Source: JAOPZW01 sp963707695
GTDB taxonomy: Bacteria; Actinomycetota; Thermoleophilia; Solirubrobacterales; Solirubrobacteraceae
Assembly (NCBI GenBank): GCA_963707695.1
Contig: CAVPQY010000003.1
Span: forward strand, 1 to 64,000
Direction of reading: 5' to 3'
DNA length: 64,000 bases
A program made the translations under genes and the position numbers. Positions 46,127 through 53,703 of this stretch are shown in pieces. Positions within the stretch are counted from its first letter, which is position 1. Each line of letters opens with the position of its first letter. Under the pieces are notes generated by a model that did no database searches, had not been told where the DNA came from, and worked only from the letters and a program-made list of their open reading frames with translations.

Positions 46127-47824
46127 TCAGGCCAGCAGGACCTCGTGGGCGAAGCGCACCGCCAGGGCGCCGTCGCCGACCGCGCCGGCCACGCGCTTCG
46201 TCGCCCCGGCCCGGACGTCGCCTGCGGCGAAGACGCCCGGCCACACGGTCTCGAGCAGGTGCGGCTCACGGCCGGGCGACCGCCACCGGTTCGGCCCCTC
46301 CGCGGCCGCGGCGCCGCCACCGCAGCGGATGTAGCCGGCCTCGTCGAGGTCGAGCATCGTGTGCACCGCCTCGGTGCAAGGGTCCGCCCCGATCATCACG
46401 AACACCGCCGACACGGCGACGCGCTCGACGCTCCCGTCCGCGCGGCTGCGCAGGTCCGCATGCTCGAGCCGCCCGTCGCCGTCGACGGCGCTGAGCTCGG
46501 TCCCGGTGAGGACCTCGACGTTCCGGCGGGACTCGAGCCGCTCGAGCAGGTAGCGCGACATCGTCGCGGCGAGGCCCGGGCCGCGGATGACGATCCGGAC
46601 GCTGCGGGCCACGCGCGACAGGTGCGACGCCGCCTGCCCTGCGGAGTTGCCGCCGCCCACCACGAGCACGTCCTCGCCGCGGCACCGCTCGGCGTCGGTC
46701 GCCATGGCGGCGTGGTAGACGCCCGCGCCCGTGAACCGCTCGACGTTGTCGGCCGCGAGGGTGCGCCACCGGGCACCGGTGGCGACCACGACGGTGCGCG
46801 CGAGCGCGTGCTGCCCGTCGTCGAGGTCGACGCGGACGAGGCCCTCGGGGCCGCGGGCGAGCTCGACCGCGCGGTGGAAGCTCGACAGCACCGCGTCGAA
46901 GCGACGGGCCTGCAGCGTCGCCTTGCGCGCCAGCTGCGTGCCCGACACCCCGGTCGGGAAGCCGAGGTAGTTCTCGATCCGCGTGCTCGTGCCGGCCTGG
47001 CCGCCGGGCGCCCAGGCCTCGGCCACGAGCGTCCGCAGCCCCTCCGACCCGCCGTACACCGCCGCCGCGAGGCCCGCGGGGCCGCCGCCGAGCACGACGA
47101 GGTCGAACCGCTCGCCGTCGATCTCCGCGCGCAGGCCGAGGTCGCGGGCGACCTGGGCGGCCGAGGGGTTGCGCAGCACGGCGGTCTTGCGCACGAGGAC
47201 AGGCGTCTCCTCGCGCGGGATCTGCAGCCAGTCGAGCATCGCCGCGCTCTCGTCGTCGGTGTCGACGTCGTACCACCGGACGGGGATGAGGTTCCGCTCG
47301 AGCAGGTCGCGCACCTCGAAGGCGCGGCGCGACCCACGGGGGGCGATGAGCCGCAGCACGCCGTACCCGTGCTCCTCGTGCCACTCCCTCCGCGCCATCA
47401 TCGTGCGCAGGATGAGCTCGGCGAGCTCCGGCCACGCCGCGAGCATCGCCCGCAGCCCCGACCGGTCGAAGGCGATGACGTCCGTCGGCTCGTCGGCGAC
47501 GCACTCGGCGATGGCCGGCTCGCCCGTGAAGGTGGCGATGTCGCCCAGGAACGTCCCCGCGTCCGCCTCGGCGACCCAGACGTCCTTGCCGGGCTTGCGG
47601 TCGAGCACCCGCACCCGGCCGCGCTCGATGACGAGGAACGGGGCGTCGCGCTGCCCCTGCTCGTAGAGCGTCTGCCCCGCCTCGAACGACCGTCGCGTGC
47701 CGAGCTGCGCGAGCCGCTCGAGCTTCTTCGCGGACATCCGCGGGTACATGAGCTCGTCGCCGAGGTCCGGGAAGCGCTCGGCGCGGATCTGCGTGGGGGT
47801 CGTTCCCTCGATCGGCAAGGTCAT
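46127..47824 (-). CDS. Cyclic-nucleotide-binding domain fused to thioredoxin-reductase-like flavoprotein
   Basis: A 565-residue fusion. Residues 30-140 are a cNMP-binding (CRP/FNR effector) domain (FEAGQTLYEQGQRDAPFLVIERGRV, then GTFLGDIATFTGEP). Residues 155-230 form a thioredoxin-fold-like linker (NLIPVRWYDVD). Residues 245-565 form a FAD/NADPH domain: FDLVVLGGGPAGLAAAVYG, VVVATGARW, VLVVGGGNSAGQAASHL and GVFAAGDVRAGATKRVAGAVGDGALAV. The CxxC of thioredoxin reductase is missing, so its electron acceptor is something else. Such cNMP-flavoprotein fusions exist in actinobacteria and are sometimes annotated as thioredoxin reductase. It diverges from the EamA gene. Confidence 0.88.
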   Translation of the reverse strand: MTLPIEGTTPTQIRAERFPDLGDELMYPRMSAKKLERLAQLGTRRSFEAGQTLYEQGQRDAPFLVIERGRVRVLDRKPGKDVWVAEADAGTFLGDIATFTGEPAIAECVADEPTDVIAFDRSGLRAMLAAWPELAELILRTMMARREWHEEHGYGVLRLIAPRGSRRAFEVRDLLERNLIPVRWYDVDTDDESAAMLDWLQIPREETPVLVRKTAVLRNPSAAQVARDLGLRAEIDGERFDLVVLGGGPAGLAAAVYGGSEGLRTLVAEAWAPGGQAGTSTRIENYLGFPTGVSGTQLARKATLQARRFDAVLSSFHRAVELARGPEGLVRVDLDDGQHALARTVVVATGARWRTLAADNVERFTGAGVYHAAMATDAERCRGEDVLVVGGGNSAGQAASHLSRVARSVRIVIRGPGLAATMSRYLLERLESRRNVEVLTGTELSAVDGDGRLEHADLRSRADGSVERVAVSAVFVMIGADPCTEAVHTMLDLDEAGYIRCGGGAAAAEGPNRWRSPGREPHLLETVWPGVFAAGDVRAGATKRVAGAVGDGALAVRFAHEVLLA

Positions 47825-47906
47825 CGCTTCCCCAGGATGCCACCCCGGGCGAGCGGCCGGCCCACGGCGTGCGGTGCCGGTACCCGGTGATGCACCGCCC
47901 AGGCCA

Positions 47907-47919
47907 ATTGTGGAACAAT
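47907..47919. promoter_or_regulatory. GntR-type operator
   Basis: ATTGT-GGA-ACAAT, a perfect 5-3-5 palindrome, 6 bp before the EamA ATG and covering its core promoter. FCD-type GntR regulators often bind such sites, and one is encoded by the second gene of this operon. Confidence 0.65.
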
Positions 47920-47925
47920 CGTCGC

Positions 47926-48855
47926 ATGCCGCCCCGCACCTGCGTCCTCGCCGCCGCGCTGTGCTTCGGGACGACCGGGACCGCCCAGGCGCTCGGCCCG
48001 GACGGGACGACGCCGGCCACCGTCGGCGCCGCCCGCGTCGCCGTCGGCGCGGGCCTGCTCGCGCTGGCCGTGTGGGTGCTCGAGCGTCGTCGCGACCGCC
48101 CGGGCGACGCGCAGCGCGCTCGGGACGCGCGCCCCGGTTCGGTGCCGCGCCCGTCCCGGGCCGCGATCGCCGTCGCCGGCGTCGCGGTCGCCGCCTACCA
48201 GCTCTGCTTCTTCGCGGCGGTCGACGCCACGGGCGTCGCCGTCGGCACCGTCGTGGCGCTCGGGTCCGCGCCGGCGCTGGCCGGCCTCGGCGCCCGCTGG
48301 GTGGACGGGACGCCGCTCACGCGCCCCTGGGCCGCCGCGACCGCGCTCGGCGTCGCCGGCGTCGGGCTGCTGGCCCTCGGCGGCGGCGGCGCGATCGTCG
48401 ACCCCGCCGGGGTCGCGCTCGCGGTCGGCGCCGGCGCGTCCTACGCCGCCTTCACCCTGGCCACGAAGCGCCTGCTCGTCGCCGGGATGGCCGACGAGCG
48501 CGCGATGGCCGTCGCGTTCGGCGCCGGCGCGGTGCTGCTCCTCCCCGTGCTCCTCCTCGGCGACGCGGCGTGGCTGGCCGGCGGCGGCGGCGTGGCGCTC
48601 GCGCTGTGGCTCGGCGCCGTGCCGACCGCCGCCGGCTACCTGCTCTTCGCCCGCGGGCTGCGCCGGCTCGGCGCCGGCGAGACCGCGACGCTGACCCTCG
48701 CCGAGCCCGTCACGGCGACCCTGCTCGGCGCGGTCGTCCTCTCCGAGCGCCTCGACGTCCCGGCGGCCGCCGGGATCGCCCTCGTCGTGGCCGGGCTGGT
48801 CGTCCTGGCCGCGGGGCCCCGGCCGCGGACGACGCTGGCGGCGGAGGCGGCGTGA
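47926..48855 (+). CDS. EamA/DMT-family transporter
   Basis: A 309-residue drug/metabolite transporter with ten helices in two EamA repeats (about 1-135 and 150-300). Seen: VLAAALCFGTTGTAQALG and the second-repeat ending AEPVTATLLGAVVLSERL. The substrate is unknown; family members export amino acids and other metabolites. The ATG at 47926 is placed just after the GntR-type operator. The GntR gene overlaps the stop as GTGA, so the operon is probably self-controlled. Confidence 0.92.
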   Translation: MPPRTCVLAAALCFGTTGTAQALGPDGTTPATVGAARVAVGAGLLALAVWVLERRRDRPGDAQRARDARPGSVPRPSRAAIAVAGVAVAAYQLCFFAAVDATGVAVGTVVALGSAPALAGLGARWVDGTPLTRPWAAATALGVAGVGLLALGGGGAIVDPAGVALAVGAGASYAAFTLATKRLLVAGMADERAMAVAFGAGAVLLLPVLLLGDAAWLAGGGGVALALWLGAVPTAAGYLLFARGLRRLGAGETATLTLAEPVTATLLGAVVLSERLDVPAAAGIALVVAGLVVLAAGPRPRTTLAAEAA

Positions 48856-49499
48856 GCGCGGCCGCTCCGGCCGCCGGCTCGGCCGTCGACCGCCTCGCGG
48901 CCACGCTGCGCGAGGCCATCCTGGAGGGCGAGCTCGGCGGCGGCGACCGCCTCGTCGAGCAGCGCCTGGCCGCCGAGCACGACGCGGCCCGCCACACGGT
49001 CCGGGCCGCGCTGCGCGAGCTCGCGGGCGAGGGCCTCGTCGTCGTCGAGCCCCACCGCGGCGCGCACGTCGCCAGCCTCGACGAGGCCGCCGTGCGCGGC
49101 CTCTACGAGCTGCGCACGGCGCTCGAGGTCGAGGGTGCGCGCCTGGCGCTGCACCGCCACGGCGGCCGGCTCCCGGACGCCGTCCACGCCGCCGCCGAGG
49201 ACCTTGCCGCCGCCTGCCGGACGCCGCGCCCGCGCTGGGCGACCCTCACCGCCCGCCACGGGGCCCTGCACCACGCGGTCGTGCGGGCCGGGCGCAGTCC
49301 CCGGCTCACCGCGGCGCACGCCGCGCTGGAGGGCGAGACGCGCCTGTTCCTCCTGCAGGTCCGCCCGCAGTACGCCCCCGAGCGGCTCGCCCGCGAGCAC
49401 CTCGAGCTCGTCGCCGGCCTCGAGCGCGAGGGCCCCGACGTCCTGCGGGCGCACCTGCGGGCCTCGGCCGCCGCGCTCGTCGACGCCGCCGACCTCTGA
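48852..49499 (+). CDS. GntR-family regulator (FadR/FCD type)
   Basis: A 215-residue GntR regulator. The winged helix is at about 12-75 (VDRLAATLREAILEGELGGGDRLVEQRLAAEHDAARHTVRAALRELAGEGLVVVEPHRGAHVA). The C-terminal FCD effector domain contains the helical metal-site residues (VRGLYELRTALEVEGARLAL, ARHGALHHAVVRAG). It is the second gene of the EamA operon, overlapping by GTGA. The ATTGT-N3-ACAAT site upstream of the operon is the expected target. Confidence 0.92.
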   Translation: MSAAAPAAGSAVDRLAATLREAILEGELGGGDRLVEQRLAAEHDAARHTVRAALRELAGEGLVVVEPHRGAHVASLDEAAVRGLYELRTALEVEGARLALHRHGGRLPDAVHAAAEDLAAACRTPRPRWATLTARHGALHHAVVRAGRSPRLTAAHAALEGETRLFLLQVRPQYAPERLAREHLELVAGLEREGPDVLRAHLRASAAALVDAADL

Positions 49500-49626
49500 C
49501 GCACCGTGTCGGGGTCCTACGCAGCGCGTTGACCGCGGATCGCGGGTGCGCGCAAGATCGCGACGGGGGACGGGAGGCTGCAGTGGGGACGTCGCACGCC
49601 ATCAACAGTCGACGGGAGGGTCCGTC

Positions 49627-50256
49627 ATGCAGGCAGTGCGCAGGAGGTGGCAGCCGCTCGTGCTCGCGGCGCTCGCCACCGTGCTGGTCGCCGGGCTCGT
49701 GGGCGCCATGAGCGCCCGGGGCAACGGCGACGACCAGGAGATCCGGTTCCCGATGGTGCGCTCGGCGGCGGCCGCGAACGGGGGGTGCCTGGCGAACGCC
49801 AGCGCCAAGGTCAAGGTCGAGAACGAGGGGGCGGTCGAGGAGCTCACGCTCAAGGCCAGGGGCCTGCCGCCGGACACGAACTTCGACTTCTTCGTGATCC
49901 AGGTGCCCAACACGCCCTTCGGCCTCTCGTGGTACCAGGGTGACTTCGAGACCGACCACCACGGCAGGGGCGAGCAGGAGTACGCCGGCCGCTTCAACGT
50001 CGAGACGTTCATCGTCGCCCCGGGGACGGCCTCGGCGCCGAAGGTCCACCCCGCCGACGCCACGTCGAACCCCGCGACGCCGCCGGTCCACACGTTCCAC
50101 CTCGGGCTGTGGTTCAACTCGCCGCAGGACGCGATGAAGGCCGGGTGCCCGGCCACCGTCACGCCCTTCAACGGCGACCACACCGCCGGCATCCAGGCGC
50201 TCAGCACCCGGAACTTCGCCGACGACCAGGGCCCGCTGCGGCAGCTCATGCCGTAG
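49627..50256 (+). CDS. Secreted or membrane-anchored protein of unknown function
   Basis: A 209-residue protein with an N-terminal signal/anchor (RRRWQPLVLAALATVLVAGLVGAM) and a predicted extracytoplasmic beta-rich domain: ELTLKARGLPPDTNFDFFVIQVPNTPFGLSWYQGDFETD, HTFHLGLWFNSP, and two cysteines (GGCLANAS and AGCPATV) that could pair. I do not recognise the family. ATG with a GGGAGG ribosome site. It stands alone between the GntR gene and a terminator hairpin. Upstream, TTGACC (49529) and CAAGAT (49553) with 18 bp between them could be its promoter. Confidence 0.75.
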   Translation: MQAVRRRWQPLVLAALATVLVAGLVGAMSARGNGDDQEIRFPMVRSAAAANGGCLANASAKVKVENEGAVEELTLKARGLPPDTNFDFFVIQVPNTPFGLSWYQGDFETDHHGRGEQEYAGRFNVETFIVAPGTASAPKVHPADATSNPATPPVHTFHLGLWFNSPQDAMKAGCPATVTPFNGDHTAGIQALSTRNFADDQGPLRQLMP

Positions 50257-50272
50257 CGCCCCCACGCGCCGT

Positions 50273-50301
50273 CCGCGGTGCGCCTCAGCGGTGCACCGCG
50301 G
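50273..50301. terminator. Bidirectional hairpin terminator
   Basis: Perfect 9-bp arms CCGCGGTGC and GCACCGCGG with an 11-base loop, between the secreted-protein gene (ends 50256) and the convergent carboxyltransferase gene (ends 50362). Confidence 0.6.
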
Positions 50302-50361
50302 CCGGCAGCGCGCCGACGCGGCGGGGGTCGAACGAGCGCGCCCCGCCAGCGGCCACGGTGG

Positions 50362-51936
50362 CTACACCGGCACGACCGCGTTGCGCTTCCAGGGCCGCTG
50401 GACGACCTTGCCATCGGCCATCTCCAGCGCGCGGCAGATCGTCGGGCGCGTCTCCCGCGGGTCGATGACGTCGTCGACCATGCCGTTCCGCGCAGCGACG
50501 TAGACGTCGATGATCCCGCGGTAGGCGGCGATGAGCTCGGCCTTCTTGGCGGCCGGGTCCTCGGCCTCCTCGACCTGCTTGCGGAAGACGATCTCGACCG
50601 CGCCCTCGGCGCCCATGACGCTGATCTCGGCCGTCGGCCAGGCGGCGATGAGGTCGGGCTCGTAGGCGCGCCCGTTCATGACGTAGTAGCCGGCGCCGTA
50701 GGCCTTGCGCAGCACGATCGTGACCTTGGGGACCGTGGCGTTGGCCACGGCGTGGAGCATCTTCGCCCCGTGACGGATGATGCCGCCCGCCTCGACCTTC
50801 GTGCCGACCATGAAGCCCGGCACGTCGACGAGGAAGACGAGCGGCAGCCCGAACGCGTTGCAGAGGTTCACGAACCGCGCCGCCTTGTCGGCCGAGTCGT
50901 TGTCGAGGATGCCGCCGAGCTGGCGCGGCTGGCTGGCGACGATCCCGGCGGGGCGCCCGTCGAAGCGGGCCAGGCACGTGATGACCGTGCGGGCCCACTG
51001 CGGCTTGAGGTCGAACCACACGCCGTCGTCGACGATCCGGCGGATCACGTCGTACATGTCGTACGGCTTGCGGTTGGACTCCGGCAGGACGTCGAGCAGC
51101 TCCTCGTCCCCGCGGTCGGCGGGATCGGCGGTCGGGCGCCGCGGCGGCGGCTCGCCGTTGTGGGACGGCATGAACGAGAGGTAGTCGCGGATCGCCTGCA
51201 GGCAGGCGTCGTCGTCGGCGACCTCCAGGTCCCCGACGCCCGACTTGCGCGTGTGCACGCGCGAGCCGCCGAGCTCCTCCTGCGTGACGTCCTCCCCCAC
51301 GGCCGCCCGCACGAGGTGCGGCCCGGCCAGCGCCATCGACCCGCGGCCCTTGACCATCGGCACGAAGTCGGCCAGGCCGGGGATGTAGGCGGTGCCGGCG
51401 GCGCAGGGGCCCATGAGCGCGGCCACCTGCGGGATCACCCCGGAGGCGACGACCTCCTCGCGGAAGAGGTGGCCCGAGCCGGCGAAGAGCGAGCCGACCG
51501 CCTCCTGGATCCGCGCGCCCGCGGAGTCCAGCAGCCAGACCATCGGCAGGCGCTTGGTCAGCGCGAGCTCGCGCAGCCGCGCGACCTTCGTCTCCCCGGT
51601 CATGCCCATCGACCCGGCCATGACCGTGAAGTCGTAGGCGGCGATGGCGACGAGCCGCCCGTCCACCTTGCCGTAGCCCGTGACGACGCCGTCGGCCGGC
51701 GCCTCCTTGCCCTCCAGGCCGCGGACGGCGTAGTGGATGCCGGCCTGGACGCCGAGCTCGGTGAACGTCCCGGGCTCGACGAGGCGGTCGATGCGCTCGC
51801 GCGCGGTGAGCTTGCCCTGCTCGTGCTGGCGGGCGACCTTCTCCGCCCCGCCGCCGAGCCGCGCGTGGGCGCGCCGCGCGTGGAGGTCCTCGACGAGCGG
51901 GCGCAGGATCGACGGCGCCGTGGTCTCGTGGCTCAT
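50362..51936 (-). CDS. Acyl-CoA carboxylase carboxyltransferase (beta) subunit
   Basis: A 524-residue biotin-dependent carboxyltransferase of the PccB/MccB type, full length. Seen: KVARQHEQGKLTARERIDRL at the start, LLDSAGARIQEAVGSLFAGSGHLF, MGPCAAGTAYIPGLADFVPMV, GSRVHTRKSGVGDLEV, LVFLVDVPGFMVGTKVEAGG and LRKAYGAGYYVMNG. It moves CO2 from biotin to an acyl-CoA; the exact substrate (propionyl-, methylcrotonyl- or other CoA) cannot be fixed by eye. No biotin-carboxylase alpha subunit is in the window. It overlaps the ureohydrolase-like gene by ATGA and shares its promoter and operator. Confidence 0.93.
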   Translation of the reverse strand: MSHETTAPSILRPLVEDLHARRAHARLGGGAEKVARQHEQGKLTARERIDRLVEPGTFTELGVQAGIHYAVRGLEGKEAPADGVVTGYGKVDGRLVAIAAYDFTVMAGSMGMTGETKVARLRELALTKRLPMVWLLDSAGARIQEAVGSLFAGSGHLFREEVVASGVIPQVAALMGPCAAGTAYIPGLADFVPMVKGRGSMALAGPHLVRAAVGEDVTQEELGGSRVHTRKSGVGDLEVADDDACLQAIRDYLSFMPSHNGEPPPRRPTADPADRGDEELLDVLPESNRKPYDMYDVIRRIVDDGVWFDLKPQWARTVITCLARFDGRPAGIVASQPRQLGGILDNDSADKAARFVNLCNAFGLPLVFLVDVPGFMVGTKVEAGGIIRHGAKMLHAVANATVPKVTIVLRKAYGAGYYVMNGRAYEPDLIAAWPTAEISVMGAEGAVEIVFRKQVEEAEDPAAKKAELIAAYRGIIDVYVAARNGMVDDVIDPRETRPTICRALEMADGKVVQRPWKRNAVVPV

Positions 51937-52742
51937 GCGCCGGCCCCCTCGCGCTCGTGCGAGGCCAGCAGCGGCGCGAGCAGCGCGGCGAAGCGCGGGG
52001 CGTGCTCGGGTGCCGTGAAGGAGGTGACCTCGCAGCCGACGACGGTCGCCGCGGCGGCGACGTCGGCGAGCAGCCGCCCGAGCCCCTCGAGCCCCATGCC
52101 GCCCGGCGCGGGGAACGCGGTGCCCGGCAGCTCGGCCGGGTCGAGGACGTCGAGGTCGAGGTGGACGAACACCTCCTGGCCCGCCAGGAGCCCGGCGAGC
52201 TGCGACGGCGACTGGACGAGCCCGACCCCGCGCGTGTCCAGGAGCAGGCGCTCGCCGGCGTCGACGTCGCGCACCCCGCACATGACGACCTGCGCGGGAT
52301 CGACGCCGGCGCCCAGGCCGGTGTCCCACACGCCGCACGCGCCGGCGAGGCACATGCCGCCGAGGAAGCCCGACGGGGTCGTCGACGGGTCGTTGAAGTC
52401 GGCGTGGGCGTCGAGCCACAGGACCCGCACGCCGGGCCGCAGGCGCGCGAGCGCCGGGAGCGTCGTCACGCAGATGGAGCAGTCGGAGGCCAGCAGCACC
52501 GGGAAGCGCCCGGCCGCCAGCGCGTCCTCGAGCTGGCCGCCGGCCTCCAGCAGGCAGCCGCGCGAGTCGCGCAGGTCGTCCTCCCAGCCCGCCTCGCGCT
52601 CCCCGCCGGGCGAGCCCACGAGCCGGGCGGTCGTCCCGAGCTGCGCGGCCACCGTGGTGGCCAGCGCCTGGGCGCCGCACGCGCCGCCGGGGACGCGGTC
52701 GGAGGTCCGGCACAGGAGCGCGACGACGGCGGGCTCGGGCAT
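51933..52742 (-). CDS. Ureohydrolase (arginase/agmatinase)-family protein with a Cys-type metal site
   Basis: A 269-residue arginase-fold protein. Metal motifs: LWLDAHADFND (DAHxD), VHLDLDVLDP (DxD) and VGCEVTSF (Glu) are intact. The first motif, usually GGDHS with a histidine ligand, reads ASDCSI, so a cysteine stands in for the histidine. Actinobacterial arginase-family proteins with a cysteine at this position exist, and their activities are not well known. The gene lies upstream of, and overlaps (ATGA), the carboxyltransferase, an unusual pairing. The ATG is 9 nt after a TAGAGT box, and a palindromic operator covers the -35 region. Confidence 0.85.
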   Translation of the reverse strand: MPEPAVVALLCRTSDRVPGGACGAQALATTVAAQLGTTARLVGSPGGEREAGWEDDLRDSRGCLLEAGGQLEDALAAGRFPVLLASDCSICVTTLPALARLRPGVRVLWLDAHADFNDPSTTPSGFLGGMCLAGACGVWDTGLGAGVDPAQVVMCGVRDVDAGERLLLDTRGVGLVQSPSQLAGLLAGQEVFVHLDLDVLDPAELPGTAFPAPGGMGLEGLGRLLADVAAAATVVGCEVTSFTAPEHAPRFAALLAPLLASHEREGAGA

Positions 52743-52751
52743 CGGCGCCGG

Positions 52752-52757
52752 ACTCTA
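52752..52757 (-). promoter_or_regulatory. -10 box of the ureohydrolase-carboxyltransferase operon
   Basis: TAGAGT on the minus strand, 9 nt before the ATG and 4 bp from the palindromic operator. Confidence 0.5.
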
Positions 52758-52758
52758 C

Positions 52759-52791
52759 GCGGAAGTGGGACGTGCCACTGCCCGCTTCCGC
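52759..52791. promoter_or_regulatory. 27-bp palindromic operator, copy 2 (core 52762-52788)
   Basis: Core: GAAGT-GGG-ACGTG, C, CACTG-CCC-GCTTC. The symmetry extends to outer arms GCGGAAGTGGG / CCCGCTTCCGC with one mismatch. It covers the -35 region of the ureohydrolase-carboxyltransferase operon. Confidence 0.75.
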
Positions 52792-52822
52792 ACCCCGCCG
52801 CCGCCGGGCCGCCGGGCGCCGC

Positions 52823-53608
52823 TCAGCGGCCGGTCCACCGCGGGTCGCGCTTCTCGAAGAACGCGCGGACGCCCTCCTGGAGGTCCTCGGTCGAGAAGGC
52901 CAGCGTCAGGTTGTGGTGGAGCAGCTCGAGCGCGTCGGCGAACGCGAGGTCCTGCTGGCGGTGCATGGCGTCCTTGCCCAGCCGCATCATCACCGGCGAC
53001 TTCGCGGCCAGCCGCTGCGCCCAATCGGCCACCGCGGCGTCGAACTCGCCGTCCGGGACGACCTTGTTGACGAGTCCGAGGCGCTCGGCCTCGTCGGCGT
53101 CGATGCGCTCGCCCAGCAGCAGCAGCTCGTTCGTCTTCTTCCGCGGGACGTTGCGGTAGATGAGCGCCATGATCATGAAGGGGAAGACGCCGACGTTGAT
53201 CTCGGGCGTGCCGAACGTCGCCCCCTCGCGCGCGACGACGAGGTCGCAGGCCAGCGCGAGCCCGAGCGCTCCGGCGAGGACGTGGCCGGAGGCGGCGCAG
53301 ATCGAGGGCTTGCCGAGCTCGCCCAGCAGCCGGAAGACCTCCGGGAAGCGCTCCGTGCCCCAGTGCTTGCGGACGAGCGGCACGTCGGCGGCGAAGCCGG
53401 AGAGGTTGCCGCCCGAGCTGAACGTCCTCGGGTTCGTCGACGCCAGCACGACGCACCGCACGTCGTCGTCGTCGCGCGCCCGTCGCAGCGCGTCGAGCAG
53501 GTCGCCGAGCAGCTCGTCGGACAGCGCGTTGCGCGTGTCGGGGTCGTCGAGCGCCACCGTGGCGACCCCGTCGGCGACGTCGTAGCGGACCCGCGTCTGC
53601 GCGCTCAT
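52823..53608 (-). CDS. Enoyl-CoA hydratase/isomerase-family (crotonase) protein
   Basis: A 261-residue crotonase. Seen: VATVALDDPDTRNALSDELL, the oxyanion-hole strand FSSGGNLSGF, AASGHVLAGALGLALACDLVVA and FGTPEINVGVFPF, where the glutamate matches the second catalytic Glu of hydratases. The C-terminal helices end EGVRAFFEKRDPRW. It probably hydrates an enoyl-CoA produced by the divergent acyl-CoA dehydrogenase. TAGAGT 8 nt before the ATG suggests a leaderless transcript. Palindrome copy 3 lies in the shared region. Confidence 0.94.
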   Translation of the reverse strand: MSAQTRVRYDVADGVATVALDDPDTRNALSDELLGDLLDALRRARDDDDVRCVVLASTNPRTFSSGGNLSGFAADVPLVRKHWGTERFPEVFRLLGELGKPSICAASGHVLAGALGLALACDLVVAREGATFGTPEINVGVFPFMIMALIYRNVPRKKTNELLLLGERIDADEAERLGLVNKVVPDGEFDAAVADWAQRLAAKSPVMMRLGKDAMHRQQDLAFADALELLHHNLTLAFSTEDLQEGVRAFFEKRDPRWTGR

Positions 53609-53616
53609 CGGCGGCG

Positions 53617-53622
53617 ACTCTA
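53617..53622 (-). promoter_or_regulatory. -10 box of the crotonase gene
   Basis: TAGAGT on the minus strand, 8 nt before the ATG at 53608. Confidence 0.5.
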
Positions 53623-53649
53623 CCCGCGCCCGCCGGCATCCGTCCGTGA

Positions 53650-53676
53650 GAAGTAGGCAGTGCCACTGTTCACTTC
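53650..53676. promoter_or_regulatory. 27-bp palindromic operator, copy 3
   Basis: GAAGT-AGG-CAGTG, C, CACTG-TTC-ACTTC: 20 of 26 off-centre positions are symmetric, the best of the three copies. It lies between the divergent crotonase and acyl-CoA dehydrogenase genes, 15 bp upstream of the dehydrogenase -10 box. Confidence 0.78.
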
Positions 53677-53691
53677 CGCGCCCGGCCCCGG

Positions 53692-53697
53692 TAGCGT
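53692..53697 (+). promoter_or_regulatory. -10 box of the acyl-CoA dehydrogenase gene
   Basis: TAGCGT, 6 nt before the ATG at 53704; likely leaderless. Confidence 0.55.
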
Positions 53698-53703
53698 CCG
53701 CGC

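Noticed and set aside
46127..47824. True thioredoxin reductase
   Set aside because: The CxxC active site is missing (GGGNSAGQ only) and a cyclic-nucleotide domain is fused, so thioredoxin is probably not the substrate.
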